A stretch of 64,000 bases of DNA from Undaria pinnatifida (GCA_012845835.1 JABAKD010000029.1:15355453-15419452); one strand, 5' to 3'. Positions 41,763-54,137 are shown, counted from the stretch's first letter. A program made the numbers and translations. The notes: generated from the sequence alone by a model not told the origin.

Positions 41763-44700
41763 ATGTCGGTCGCGAGTGAATCGGCGTTTCGAGCGTCGGC
41801 GTCGGCGGCTATATCCCAGGCGCCGCCGGCCATATCCCAGGGGCCGCCGGCACAAGATGGGGCTCCAGTCGTGCCGGGGGAAGAAGCGGAACCGGTGAGT
41901 GGGAGAACTATTTTCTTTGATACAACATCTCACAGATCAGATAGATCAGATAGATCCTCATTTAGTGATCTACCTGATAGTTTTTTCGGGGCATATGTTC
42001 CCCTTGTGTATCCCTGATTTTAATGTCCATGATGTTCACCCCTGAATGTTTTCCCTGCGTTCGTCGCTTCGCGCCTGGTGCGCCGCGGTGTCTGCCTGGC
42101 CGGTGAAAACCCAGAATGCTTCGTCCCAGCACTGCAGGCATGCGAGGGTCATACCACTATGGTATATACATAGTTGTATTGGGTCGGACTACCGCCGTGC
42201 ATGAGAATGTCTTGTGCGTTAATTGCACCCCACCAACACTTTATGCGAGGGTCTGTAGTTGTACCGTCGTACGACTCCTACGGCTATTCCTATACTATTC
42301 CTATAATGAGTATCCCCTCCCACCCCCCCTTTGGGCGCAACTGACGAACTGACGAACTGAGCCAGCAGGCAGATCCTTATTATTGGGAGGAGGGAGGCGA
42401 CCCGAATTTGGACTGGTGGGGGAAGATCAGGCACAACTTGCACTTCGGAGGAGTCAAAGCTATTGCCGGGGCAGAGTCCATAGGCGAGGTAAGCTATCAA
42501 GATTTGTTGTTCCGACGCTTTTCACGGGTTATGGCGCGGCCAGCGGATTGGGCCGGGAGAGTTTTTCAAAAACTCGCGTTTCGAGTCGGGTCGGGACTGG
42601 ACATGTTCGAAATATCACGGTCGGATCGGATTGGGTCACGAGGTTTTCAAATGTCGCGGGTCGGGTCGCGTCGGGTCGGGTCGGATCATCCTGGCCCGAC
42701 CCGACCCGACCCGCGAGAAGTGAGCCGTCCCTTGAAAAGTGATGAACATTTCCTGTCAAGCTTACCTAGTACCATTTATTCGACGCCATGACTGAAGCAA
42801 ACTGTGTCCGAGTATGAGACGAAGGGGATTATCCCTACATTGGTTGATTGCTCTACGTTGGTTGATAATCCCTACATTGCTTGATTGCTCTACGTTGGTT
42901 GATAATCCCTACATTGGTTGATTGCTCTACATTGGTTGACGGGGTTCGATTGGAGCAGGGGTAAGGTGTAACTCTTGGTGGATGTCAGCATGTTCTCGAA
43001 CAGCATTGAACTTTTCACGACACCTCATGGCGGTCATGCTTCATGCCCATATGCATGCCCATGGCAGTTCCGTGGAAGTCCCGTGGAAGTCCTATAGCAG
43101 TCCCAAGGGCGGTCCCATAGCACCCATGACAGTCCCGTGACAGTTCCATGGCAGTGTTCAAAGTGGTCCCATGTTGGTTCCATGGCAGTCCCATGTTGGT
43201 TCCATGGCAATCCCATAGCAGTGTGTGTCCATAGCAGTCCCATGGCAGCGTCCATGCTAGTTTTTTCAGAGGTATGTTTTTTTGCTGATATCCCAAAGGC
43301 CTTGTTTACGCTTTCCAGATTCGGCTCGGGGTATAGCGCAGCAGAGCCATGGCCTACCGTATAGCACGCACATCTTTTAAAACCCTTACGATCGCGGCCT
43401 CGGACGAGTTTCCTATCTGATTTTCTCGGTAGCAGGACAGATCACGATCTACTGTAGATAGTCTACACAAGTAGATAACCTGCAATCGATAATCTAAACA
43501 AGTAGATGACCTACAATAGATCAATAGATCAATAGATCAATAGATCAATAGATCAATATATCAATATATCAATATATCAATAGATCCATCCCATAGCTGC
43601 CGTCATGATATGTTGTGTAAGATCTGTTTATGTATGTTGAGTACAGATCCAGCATCGGAAGCATGTTCTAGATCATGCAGATCGTACGGTTCCCGCCCGG
43701 AAACGCGAGGTAGACTATGCAGATATTCCTGAAATATCTAAGATCATCGAGTGGGGAGAGTGCGAACGCCGGGCGATGCGTCTATGGACTACTGTTTCAT
43801 CTCGACAACCTCTTTCCGAAGCCATCATTTTATTTTCGTGTGCCCCCCTTGTATTACCGAAGAGCTGCTCAGAAATTGAGCGCGGGGCATGTGTTCGCTA
43901 ACGTGTTACAGCAGTCGCGGTATCGCCTTAGTGCGGTACCCTCTAGTTTAGGCTCCCAGCTTTTTGTTAGTGCGGTGAAATTGTGTTGGGGGAGAATCGG
44001 CTCAGAAATTGATCGCAGGGCGTGTGATCGCCAGCGTGTTACAGCAGCCGTGCTATCGCGTTAGTGCGGTATAAGCCCTTCAGTGCGAGGCCCCAGTTTA
44101 TTTACTGCGGTGAAAATGGCTTGTCGCGACCTCGTCCTACAGAGTACCGTGCTTTAGCGCGGGTATTGTCATCTGGCGAAGGGGGCGGACTAAGGAAGGG
44201 CTACGATTGTATTCGGTAGCTGCTCGATGTCTCCTCCGCATTTGCCGCCTTGGTGGCCTTGGTGCTGGTAGCTCGTCTTTCTGATTGCATAGATTATGTG
44301 GTGCTTGTCTTACTATGATCAAACTTTTATTTGTACATTAGGTGCTGCCCAAGAATAGAGATATTTTTGGAGTTGCAATGCCTGAACCTTCCGTCGACCA
44401 CGAAGTTGCACAAGTTACAACGTCATCAACCACCACAGTTAGCCACAGTACAATCAAGACGCAGCTTCCAAGAATTATTGTCGATCATTCAACTGGTCGA
44501 ACTCACAGCTGACTTGTTTGAAATAGTTTTTGTATTATACCGCAGCCGAAGTATCGAGCAGCCTGCACAGGGGATTATCGATCGGCCAGCAGATGGTACT
44601 ACTCACTTACTCACGGCTCACGTCTTTTGAAGTAGATTTACACGCATATCCTGGCATATCCTGCTTTGTGCTGTGTAACCCCTGTCCCAACCCTGGTGCT

Positions 44701-47194
44701 TGCTGTCATGTCTGCTGCTGTCACGTCTGCTGCTGTCATGTCTGCTGCTTGCTGTGTGCTGCTTTCTGTTCTGTGTGCTGTCTGCTGTCTAACGTATGGT
44801 GTCTGCTGTCTACTATGTGGTCTGTTCTGTGTAGGTGGTGGCCAATACTCTTGGACTCAATGACTCCGAGTTCCAATACGTCATCGATGCGCTGGAGTTG
44901 GACGAAATGCGCCGGGAGCGGGAGGAAAGGGACGCCGAAGATATGCGCCAGGTACAGCATACTTCGAAGTATGATATTATACTCTTACAACCAACAGTAT
45001 GATACGCTATTTTGACCAACGTAGGGCACGACATACGACATAGCTCTCGACATATAAATCCTTGCAGGACTTCCAAACGAAAAATTGACGAACACCCCTG
45101 ATGGTTTCAGGTTCAGTCGCTGAAGGCGACGCCAGCTGCTGGCCAGGTTACGGGGTTGTGTGTGTGTTTTTGCTGTGATTTGTAGCTTTTCTGATATCGT
45201 AGCTCTCGCTCTTTACCATCCATTTACGATCCATAGGGACTCGCGCTGGGGGATGGTTATATCTGCCTCCAACTGTGTGCGCGGATGGAAGGCGCATTTG
45301 GCGAAAAAGTAGACATTTGTGTTCGGATATTCTCGGCTGCTTCGAATGTTTGGCTCGGCTCGAAATGGGCATCTACATTTTTGGCCGCTGTGTAAATCGG
45401 AAGATATAGAAACTGCCTCACTTGTGATTTGTAATACTCTACTTACGAGCGAGGCAAGGTGCTAAGTTACAAGGCCGCCTAAAACAGAGGAACCACTGTT
45501 TTTAGCGGTGTGAAGGCCGTGTAAATGGCAAGCTGGCTTCGTAATTTCTAATGCTGTAATTGCGAGCGAAGCGAGCTGCTAAGTTCCAAGGCCGTCTGAA
45601 TAATTACAGGGGCCTCTTTCTAGCAGCTGGCTCAAGGCGGAGATGTGCCGTATGGCCAAAAAACTATGTAAACGACAACAGAGTTTTTGTTGCTATTCCT
45701 TCCACCGGCGTACACAGTTGACGAATTTTTCTTCAAGTATCCACCAGCTCGAGTTCCTCGTAGTAGGCTCACGGCTGCGGAAGCCGCGGGCATTTTTCAT
45801 TTGGATTGCGGAAGCGAATGTGTTTTTTCAAGCACGATCTCATAGCCGGACATACTGCTCGAGATGTTGTTGGAGTTGTGAAAATGTGCTGAGCTTTAGG
45901 CTTCATTTGTACCCCTCCGCTTGAGGCACTTGGGTACGAAACACGAACAAAGGTCCAGAGTGTGTGTTCCTGACATCTTATGTGTAGCATACTCGTAGAA
46001 TTTGGTGAAACACCAAGTATATACAAGACGCGAGGGCCCTATGCTATCGATACGCTATCCGATAGTCCATCTCGTGAATATCAGTGGACATTTGTAAGAC
46101 TGAACACTGGACACCGTGAAATCTCCAAAGTACAGCGGCCGATTACGGATTCAAGATTGGATATCGTCAATTCTCAAACGTACCGCGGCTCAATCCGGAT
46201 GTGACGGTGACTTGAGAGGTTATCCTATAACCCCAGAGGTTGGTTTCGAATAATTCTTGAACCAGATTATTCCTGGATAGCTTATCGATTTGCTAAAACC
46301 TCGCGAGGTCTCTACCTGGTATTGTATACCATATATCATATTGCACTGTAGTGCAGCGCCAATGGATGGCGTTGACTTGCCTGTCTGTCGGTGTTCTTAT
46401 ATATGGCTGTGTGGAGGCATGTACTTGCCGGACTGGTTCATGTTGACTTCCAACACCACCTGCGTAGAGTATTGCATTTATCTGATGCATTTAGACTTTC
46501 TGTTTTAGAGACCTTATCTTGGCCCCTTAAGAAGTGCACCCACCTTTTCGTTGACAAACCGCTTGGGATTTGTGTGGGATCATTTTTTGCAGTCGTACAC
46601 ATGCGGGTTAACTCCCACGGTACCTCATAGGGAATACCGGTACCACTTTAGTACCGCTACCGGATTTATCTGGATTGTGTTAACTTGCGAGCTGGACCGT
46701 CCCCATGCCCGTGCAGATGGCGCTTCAAGCAGAGGCAGCAACAAGCAAAGCCGCCCCAAAAGCATCTGGGCTTTCTGTTGTTGAGTGCCTGCCTTTTCCC
46801 CTTTCGAACTGCATTGAGGTTTTCGGGGGCACATTAGTCGGAATTTTGTACGGCATATTGTTTGCAGTAGTAAAAAGGGCTGACACCTTCGGTACCAGCT
46901 AGGGAATACCAGCATGGCATTACTAGTAGTAGCGCTATTGGAATCTTGACCGTTTTCTATTGACGTATGACTTTGACCTTCCCCGTGCCCTTGCAGATGG
47001 CGCTTCAAGCACAGGCAGCAGCAAACAAAGCCGCCCAAGAAGCAGGAGACAGAGACGCCGCGCAGGACGCGGGGTCAATCGAACTAGGGGATGCAAGGGT
47101 GTCCCTCGACGAAGGCGACGAGGCCGCCGTGTCCTCCCGCGAAGCGAGCGCTGTCGATATCCACCCTAACTTGGGCGGCGGGTCTCCAAGCTAG
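41763..47194 (+). CDS. FAM177-family protein, five exons
   Basis: Exons 41763-41894, 42369-42488, 44835-44951, 45111-45146 and 46997-47194, all phase 0 with GT-AG borders, give about 200 residues. An in-frame stop sits just before the ATG. The core DPNLDWWGKIRHNL...ESIGEVVANTLGL then NDSEFQYVIDALELDEMRRE matches the FAM177 pattern (W, hydrophobic helix, FLGEKIASVLGI, PKYQYAIDEY, acidic coiled tail). In animals FAM177A1 is a Golgi-associated protein; the algal role is unknown. The N-terminus is Ala/Ser/Pro-rich. The C-terminus is Ala/Glu/Asp-rich, ending HPNLGGGSPS. The 36-bp fourth exon is the least certain. The last exon has a decayed upstream twin at about 46717. An undetected exon between exons 1 and 2 is possible because family members usually carry an acidic segment there. 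Confidence 0.78.
42530..42725 (+). repeat. GGGTCGGGTC-type dispersed repeat, copy 1
   Basis: Runs of GTCGGGTCGG plus CACGAGGTTTTCAAA and GGTCGGATCGGATTGGGTC. The related inverted copy is at 48120-48335. Confidence 0.75.
42835..42945. repeat. TTGGTTGATTGCTCTACG short tandem repeat
   Basis: Alternating CCCTACATTGGTTGAT and TTGCTCTACGTTGGTTGAT units, about five copies, in FAM177 intron 2. Confidence 0.8.
43025..43260. repeat. CCATGGCAGTCC minisatellite
   Basis: About 15 imperfect units (TCCATGGCAGTCCCATG, CCCGTGGAAGTCC) in FAM177 intron 2. Confidence 0.8.
43510..43585. repeat. TCAATAGA octanucleotide repeat
   Basis: About nine units of TCAATAGA/TCAATATA in FAM177 intron 2. Confidence 0.9.
46540..46780 (+). 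pseudogene. Duplicate of the start of FAM177 last exon with its intron flank
   Basis: At 46711-46760 the acceptor GTGCAG and the first codons (MALQAEAATSKAAP) repeat those of the real last exon at 46997 (MALQAQAAANKAAQ). Flanking intron sequence (TTTTTTGCAGT..., TAGGGAATACC...) is also repeated, with a spacing of 280 bp. Downstream the copy loses similarity and lacks the conserved C-terminal coding run. It could act as an alternative acceptor. Confidence 0.6.
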
Positions 47195-48119
47195 CGCTAT
47201 CGATGACAACGCTAGCGGGCCTCCATCCGTCTCTGCTGCTATAGTTGTTTTGCTTTTATTTTGGGCGGTTGCGTCTCTATGCACGGAATTATCATTGGAG
47301 CTGGTGTGGAGGAGCGGTTTTCGTCAAGCTAGCGCTGTTTTGGGCGAGGGCTATTGTTGTATTTAGTTGGACATTGCTCCACTTTTGGTGCGCGATGTTT
47401 GTAGTGCTGTTGTTGTTTGTTGCGAGTTTTTGTTCTGTGGCTCTTCCGTGATTGCCAGGGGAGGCTTGGGCGGTTTTGGGCGTCGCCTGGACGTCTATCC
47501 GGTTTCCGCACACCCGCGTTAGTTCGCGTAAGGCTACAATTTTGTTTTGGGAGAAGAAAGTTGACAAACCTTTACACGCTTTGAACTCAGACGCCGTTCG
47601 TTGAAAAGCAAAAGGTTGACAAGAATATTTTAGAAGCTTTGCAGCTCACGGGGACGGTTGTGACATTCTTTGAGTTGAACGGGATCGCGAAAATTCCTGC
47701 TGGGACGGAACGCGTTGACGATGTGCCGGTATGTGCCAGGTTCCGGTATTTGTAAAAAGTGTTGCATTGAGTGTTTTTCTGTCGAAATTCAACTACAAGT
47801 TTTACTCTCACTATATTTAAGTGTTTGTTTGATCACCATGAAATGTTGCATCACCGGAAACCTTTTGAACCCTGCTGCGACCGTTGAAGGGTCTTGAAGG
47901 GTCTTGACACCTAAGGGTGAGACTGTACCTGGTAGGTATACAATAGGTGCTATCACTCGCGTAGGAAAAGCGATCACACTGTCACAACAGTACGAGTCAT
48001 CACGCCGCGCGCGCGCCGTTCATCTTCTCTCCTTGCCTTGAAACTGGGACATTTTCCCTACCCCCCTTTGTCCCCGGGCTGCTGCTTCGTGTGGCCGAGG
48101 CTGACATCGTTAGATCCTC

Positions 48120-48335
48120 ACTTTTCGCACGGGTTTTCACGAGTCGGGTCGGTTTTCGGTATCCCAGTCGGATTGGATCAGGGTGACCCGACCCGACCCG
48201 ACCCGTGAGGTTTAAATCCCCCCGAAGCGACCCGACCCGATCCGTGATATTTCGTAAACCTCTTGACCCGACCCAACTTGACCCGCGAGTTCTTGAAAAC
48301 CTCGTGACCCGACCCGCGGGCCGGATCATGACCGG
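48120..48335 (-). repeat. GGGTCGGGTC-type dispersed repeat, copy 2
   Basis: GACCCGACCCGACCCG runs, GATCCGTGATATTTCG and TTGAAAACCTCGTGACCC are the inverted counterparts of the copy in FAM177 intron 2. Confidence 0.75.
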
Positions 48336-48963
48336 ATCATGACCCGTGAATAGCCTGGATTATTTCGGCCATATTTCCTTTGAAGTCCCTAAACAGGCTA
48401 GCTAACCGCCCTGCCTAACCGGGCGTCTGCTTCGCACGAGGGCTGCTTGGTCTGTCCATTTCGACACATTCATTATCTTTTATTACGTTGGAAGACAGCA
48501 AAGTCATTTTCGAATTTCCCACGGCGCCTAAACAACCTCAACAAATCGGGGCTCCTTTCTCGCCACGCGTGCCCGAATCTCCATGTCCCGTGCCCCCCGT
48601 CCCGTCCGACAACCGGATTCTCCCAAAACCCCCTAAAATCACAATAAATGAAACGCGAATCTCCATGTCCGGTGCCCGCCCTCCCCCGTTCGACAGCTGG
48701 AATCTCCCAAAAAATCCCAGTAGTTAAAAGAGGAATCGTTGTCGACTTTTCTGCTTTTCACCAAAACGCACACGGCTGATGACCGTTAAAGATGCCCACC
48801 GGCACGCGAGTTGCTAGCGAGAGCTACAGAATCTTTGGTTCCTCATGGGTAGTAACGAAGACCACTGATAGGGACAGCTGACGCTATACCTACAATGGGA
48901 CCCGGAGGGTGCGCCAGCCAGCGTTGGGCTGCGAAAGCAACTGAGTTCAATCGACACACGACG

Positions 48964-49030
48964 CGTATGAAAATACGTGGAAGTGTGGTGAGCTAAAGCT
49001 TTATTTTTCCCCATCCGCCGGAGGATAAAA
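48964..49030 (-). repeat. Dispersed repeat R2, right copy (inverted)
   Basis: Inverted copy of 37665-37730, nearly identical over 65 bp. The two copies face each other across the FAM177-family gene. Confidence 0.8.
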
Positions 49031-49810
49031 AAAAAAAAGGAAGGTTCCTCAGGATGGTGCTCGCCCGCCCGGTAAGTGGGTCACAGTCCGCCGCATCACG
49101 GAGTTGAGATGGATGCATGCTGCGACATGATGGCATATGTGTGTGTGTCAACCATAGGTCGCGTGCTACGATAGAGATGCACCACTTTTTTTGCTGAGGT
49201 TCCTCAATTTGGGAGCTTAAGACATGTCAGTCTTGACCCCAAAAAACTGCTTTGATTTGGAGAAAAAAATAAAACTGCTACGTACCGGATGAAAAATCCC
49301 ATGGCCTATTGCTACACAACGAGAATCACGCTAAAAAAAGGATTTTTTCCCGACGATTTTGGACTAAGGAACCCCCTCATCGTCATTCACAAAAACAAAG
49401 AAACGGTACCTCTATCGTAGCACGCGGCTTTATCTTGATTATAGTGTGTGCATCATGTCTGTGTGTGCATCATGTGTATGCATGATGGACATAGACTATA
49501 GGGGACGTGTGTGCACGGAACATTGCGAGGCTCCTGACCTGCGGAGGAGCGATTTTTTTTCATGTATTTCTTCTAAGTTATAAACACGTCAGCTGCGAGT
49601 TCGATACAATTAGGATCGATACTCATCTTTGCAAGCTGCCCATTCTATACCCGAAGCCTGACTTTTGAGAACAAATTATGCGCTCTTCCTCCGTTGAACA
49701 ATCCCATCGCCCATAGGTACCAAACGAACCAAAAATAATATTCACGAGAGGTAGGCACTGAGAAACCCCTTGCTAGAGAACCCATCCCCACACTCTACGA
49801 TCCCCGCCTT

Positions 49811-52048
49811 TCACCCGTGGGGGTCGCTATCGCGGCAGCGGGGCGGCTGCTCACCATCGAGTTCCCCCCTCGGTCGTTTCCGACCTTTCACGATCTCCCT
49901 CTTTACCAAACTGTCCAATACACCGCTGCTGTTGTGCCAGGTGCTTGCAGTGTCCGCGACGACGGTGATTGGCACACCCCGTGCTGGCCTTATTGTTCTC
50001 CAGTCGTCTATTGCCCGTCCGTTGCGGACATTGACCATGCCAGCCTTAGCATGTTCCTTGCAGTACGCCGGTGTCTTGATGCCCTTCACGTTGAAACCCG
50101 GTCGCTTGCGGCAGGAGTCATGCGAGCAACGCTTGCCACGGACGTCCACCATGCCCTCGTCAGAGTGCTGCCTGCAGTACACCGGCGCCTTGTAACCCTC
50201 GAAATTAAAGTATGGCTGTTTCGTGCAGGAGTCATGCGAGCAACGCTTGCTGCGGACGTCTACCATGCCGTCCTCGGCGTGTTGCCTGCAGTACTTGACC
50301 GTCTTGCTGCCTTCGACATTAAAGCTTGGCTGCCGCAAGCAGGAGTCATAAGAGCAGAGCTTTCTGCGGACATCCATCATGCCCTCTGTGGCATGTTCCT
50401 TGCAGTACGCCGACGTCTTGCTCCCCAAAACGTATATTGCCCGTCCGTTGCGGACATTGACCATGCCAGCCTTAGCATGTTCCTTGCAGTACGCCGGTGT
50501 CTTGATGCCCTTCACGTTGAAACCCGGTCGCTTGCGGCAGGAGTCATGCGAGCAACGCTTGCCACGGACGTCCACCATGCCCTCGTCAGAGTGCTGCCTG
50601 CAGTACACCGGCGTCTTGTAACCCTCGAAATTAAAGTATGGCTGTTTCGTGCAGGAGTCATGCGAGCAACGCTTGCTGCGGACGTCTACCATGCCGTCCT
50701 CGGCGTGTTGCCTGCAGTACTTGACCGTCTTGCTGCCTTCGACATTAAAGCTTGGCTGCCGCAAGCAGGAGTCATAAGAGCAGAGCTTTCTGCGGACATC
50801 CATCATGCCCTCTGTGGCATGTTCCTTGCAGTACGCCGACGTCTTGCTCCCCAAAACGTTATAGCTTGCCTGTCTCGTGCATCTATCCTGCGAGCAACGC
50901 TTGGTGCGGACGTCTACCATGCCGTCCTCTGCGTGTTGCTTGCAATATATCGCCGCCCCGCCCTCAACATTGAAGCTCGGCTGCCTCGTGCAGGAGTCAT
51001 GGGAGCAGCGCTTATTAAGGACGTCCACCATGCCGTCTTCAGCATGTTGCTTGCAGTAAGCCGGGGTCTTCCTGCCGTCCACATTGAAGCAAGGACGACT
51101 CGTGCAGGAGTCGAACGAGCAGCGCTTGTACCCCATGTTCACCATCCCGTCCTCAGCATGCTGCTTGCAGAATAACGCCGCCTTGCCTCCCTCAAAATTG
51201 AAGAGCGGCCGTTTCCTGCAGAAGTCATGCGAGCAGCGCATGCTGCGGACGTCTACCATATCCTCCTGAGCATGTTGCGTGCAGTACAGCGCGGTCCTGC
51301 TGCCTTCAACATTAAAGCTCGGCTGCCTCATGCATTCACCATGCGAGCAACGCTTGCTGACGACGTTGACCATGCCATCCTCCGCATGTTGCTTGCAGTA
51401 CAGCGGCGTCTTGCTGCCGTCCACGTTAAAGTACGGACGACTCATGCAGGAGTCAAAAGAGCAACGCTTGTAGCCAACATTCACCATGCCGTCCTCAGCA
51501 TGCTGCTTGCAGTACAACGCCGTTTTGCTGCCTTCAACATTAAAATACGGGCGTCTCACGCAGGCGTCGTGCTTGCAATACTTTTTGCTGACGTCCACCA
51601 TGCCCTCCGCGACATGTTCCATGCAGTACACCGCCGTCTTGCTGCCCTCCGGACCAAAGCTGGGTTCCTTCTTGCAGGAGTCGTATGAGCAATCCTTGCT
51701 CATGACGTTTACCATCCCGTTCTCAGCATGTTGCTTGCAGTACACCGGTCTTTTGTTGCCGCCCACGACGCAAAAAACCGCAGTCAGTTGGCACTTCTGG
51801 TAGCGGCAAGTCTTCATTTTTGCCAGGGAGGTATGAACACGAAATGCCTCACGCAGCCCAGGAGTGCTGCGAGCACAGCTGGAGATTTCCGGGCCGGTGT
51901 ATGATGCACGCACACCTGTCGGTGATGGAATCGGCGTTGAACGCGGGTGTGAGGCAGGGATACTTTTTGCTTGGTTACCGTTAGTTGCCCATAACAAAGT
52001 CAGCCGGACGCAAACTGAAAACATGCCGTAAACAAATGTGTCCCCCAT
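49811..52048 (-). CDS. EsV-1-7 repeat protein with 15 complete and one truncated repeat
   Basis: Uninterrupted 745-codon frame. The more likely start is the inner ATG at 51817 (MKTCRYQK, good AAAAATG context), giving 668 residues, because repeats begin immediately there. It contains 15 complete tandem copies of C-x4-C-x16-C-x2-H-x12 (two variants with x17 and x15), e.g. CSHDSC followed by RPGFNVKGIKTPAYCKEH. This is the EsV-1-7 domain named from an Ectocarpus virus gene and found in IMMEDIATE UPRIGHT (IMM), a developmental regulator of Ectocarpus; Cys/His spacing suggests metal binding, biochemical function unknown. A non-repeat basic tail (REIVKGRKRPRGE) ends the protein. Positions 50009-50434 and 50435-50860 are a near-identical 426-bp in-frame duplication that leaves one repeat without its CxxxxC half. 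Origin by viral exchange is possible but not shown. Confidence 0.88.
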   Translation of the reverse strand: MGDTFVYGMFSVCVRLTLLWATNGNQAKSIPASHPRSTPIPSPTGVRASYTGPEISSCARSTPGLREAFRVHTSLAKMKTCRYQKCQLTAVFCVVGGNKRPVYCKQHAENGMVNVMSKDCSYDSCKKEPSFGPEGSKTAVYCMEHVAEGMVDVSKKYCKHDACVRRPYFNVEGSKTALYCKQHAEDGMVNVGYKRCSFDSCMSRPYFNVDGSKTPLYCKQHAEDGMVNVVSKRCSHGECMRQPSFNVEGSRTALYCTQHAQEDMVDVRSMRCSHDFCRKRPLFNFEGGKAALFCKQHAEDGMVNMGYKRCSFDSCTSRPCFNVDGRKTPAYCKQHAEDGMVDVLNKRCSHDSCTRQPSFNVEGGAAIYCKQHAEDGMVDVRTKRCSQDRCTRQASYNVLGSKTSAYCKEHATEGMMDVRRKLCSYDSCLRQPSFNVEGSKTVKYCRQHAEDGMVDVRSKRCSHDSCTKQPYFNFEGYKTPVYCRQHSDEGMVDVRGKRCSHDSCRKRPGFNVKGIKTPAYCKEHAKAGMVNVRNGRAIYVLGSKTSAYCKEHATEGMMDVRRKLCSYDSCLRQPSFNVEGSKTVKYCRQHAEDGMVDVRSKRCSHDSCTKQPYFNFEGYKAPVYCRQHSDEGMVDVRGKRCSHDSCRKRPGFNVKGIKTPAYCKEHAKAGMVNVRNGRAIDDWRTIRPARGVPITVVADTASTWHNSSGVLDSLVKREIVKGRKRPRGELDGEQPPRCRDSDPHG
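50009..50860 (-). repeat. 426-bp tandem duplication inside the EsV-1-7 gene
   Basis: Two copies, 50009-50434 and 50435-50860, add 142 codons in frame. The only difference I noticed is C at 50188 against T at 50614 (Ala versus Thr). At the junction NGRAI runs straight into YVLGSKTSAYC, so one repeat is a fusion lacking its first Cys pair. Confidence 0.92.
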
Positions 52049-53585
52049 CCCCGGTATGAAAAAAAAGGCTTCAATACATCAGTGGAAATCCTGACAAACC
52101 GGGGGTTGATGCAATTTGTTCACTCCCAATGGATTGTACTGCTTAATCCCGGTTGTTACCGAAACAACGCCTACGTAACTCCAAACGGTGAAAACACGTA
52201 GTTACCCCAACGTAATTTTATTTATTCACGTAGCATTCATCCCTGGTTTAAGGGCGTCGCAAACGTTTTTTTGTCCAACTTGCTTTCGGCCGTGTCTCGC
52301 ATTTCGCCCTCGTCAAACCGTGGCCGTGGTCACAAGTCACAAGGCACAATCGACATCCTGTACGAGTACGTAATCAAAACAAACAACAGGGACACTAGAA
52401 TGCAGCAAGGCTGCCTTCGGTACTTAGGGTTCGGTACATGTACAGCGGGAAAATCGGACTTCCGGAGGAACACCGCCATTTCATCTCCACGCACGGTATC
52501 GTACCGTGTTTTTCATAGGCGCTCAGTGTCTCACGTTAAACATCGGTTGGACAGACTTCAAGCTGGGCCAGCCATAAAACGCACGATCAATCATGCAGTG
52601 GTATCTCGTGAAGCACTGCGAGTTGGGATATGAAGTTCGAAGGGCTTACCCTGACACCTTGGCATATACCAGGTATGCAACAAATGATAACAGTTTCGCT
52701 CGATCTCGCCGAGATATGCATAAATACTCCAAAAGATGCATATTTTTCATTTCTAGCCGACTTTTAGATCCCAAAATCCTATTACAGCTCCAAAAATAGT
52801 CGTTCTCGATCAAGGGCGAAGTTTGATAGAGACGCTACTGGGTACACAGGGAGAAGATCGACATCATATTCATTGCCCAATTTGCCACCCACCACGAGAT
52901 ATGGCGAAAACAATCATCCATACTTTCATCACGTGGAACGAGAAAATGGTACTTAGTACATACTTCGATGCCCTGCTGACTTTTTCGAGTTGTGATACTG
53001 GAGACTAACACCGTATTCCTACTCGTGACGCCTGTGCGAAATAATGTCGTTTCTGGCTACTACACAAAAAAGATAATATATATATATATACTTTTCAGAT
53101 GTGAATTAGAGTCACGTTTCTTTTTCTTGGGCTGTATTTTGGTCATATGAAGCATCTTTCGACAAAAAAACAAAACAAAAGAGACGGAACGACGCGTTTT
53201 GGTTGGTACATGAACACCGTGTCAAAACTTCATGTCCTACTTCGCAAAGTTGGGCGAAGCGTGGTCGACCTCCCGTTCCGACAAGGTCTTGGCTGGCCCA
53301 GCTCGTATAAAATCCGCTGGACGATATTTTCTCTGCCGAGCTATTTTTTTTAACAACCCCGTCAAGCCTATCAGCATGATATATATCGTCTCCCTCGAAA
53401 GTGTAAATTATCGAATGTCTTGCGTTCACTCTCACCCCAACCCCCCCAACATATTTGACCAAGCAACCGAGTTTGAAAACAATCGAAAGCTACGAAACCC
53501 GACACGGATTATGCCCCAAACGAACATCATTGAAAAAAAAAATGTGTACATACATATGGTACCCTAGTTATTTATTACTGTAGTT

Positions 53586-53634
53586 GGGAGGGAGGGAGGG
53601 AGGGAGGGAGGGAGGGAGGGAGGGAGGGAAGGAG
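53586..53634. repeat. GGGA tetranucleotide repeat
   Basis: (GGGA)n, about 11 units. Confidence 0.95.
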
Positions 53635-54137
53635 GCTCCGTCAGCGATAAGTGGTTGGGCTAAGAAAATACAGCCCCCATCGCAGACCTCAGCAGTGCTA
53701 CCTATCATATGGGCGGTACTTTTTGGATAAAATTTGGTCTAAATAGCGGGGCTCCTCAACCTATTAATAATATTCATATTATTAATAGTATGAATACTGT
53801 TATGAATACTATGATTAGTAGCATCGTCGGAATGTTACTTCTTGTTTCGCAGTCAAGGTGTCAAGGTACTTCGTATCATTTTTGCGAACAGCAGTAGTAG
53901 GCCATGGCATGGCATGATGGGGATGGAATGCTGGGGGTGGATTGTTCGTCGATTATCGGGTTGCACGTTCATTGTTATTACACCAATGAATCAGTTTGTG
54001 GGTGAGGTATGTGATTATGTGATTATGTTACTATTATGTTATTATCATGTTATTATGTTATTATTATGTTGTTGATAGTGTAGACCTCCTCAAGTGAGGT
54101 CTCTCAGGAAAAAAGGCTAACCTCATGTCACTTCTAC

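Larger units (their letters stand above)
47195..49810. other. Intergenic region between convergent FAM177 and EsV-1-7 genes
   Basis: It contains one GGGTCGGG repeat, one R2 copy and a ~100-bp local duplication near 48570-48720 (AATCTCCATGTCC(C/G)GTGCCC). No gene recognised. Confidence 0.5.

Noticed and set aside
49817-51175. 452-residue plus-strand open frame
   Set aside because: It is the antisense shadow of the EsV-1-7 repeat gene; its periodicity mirrors the Cys/His repeats on the other strand.
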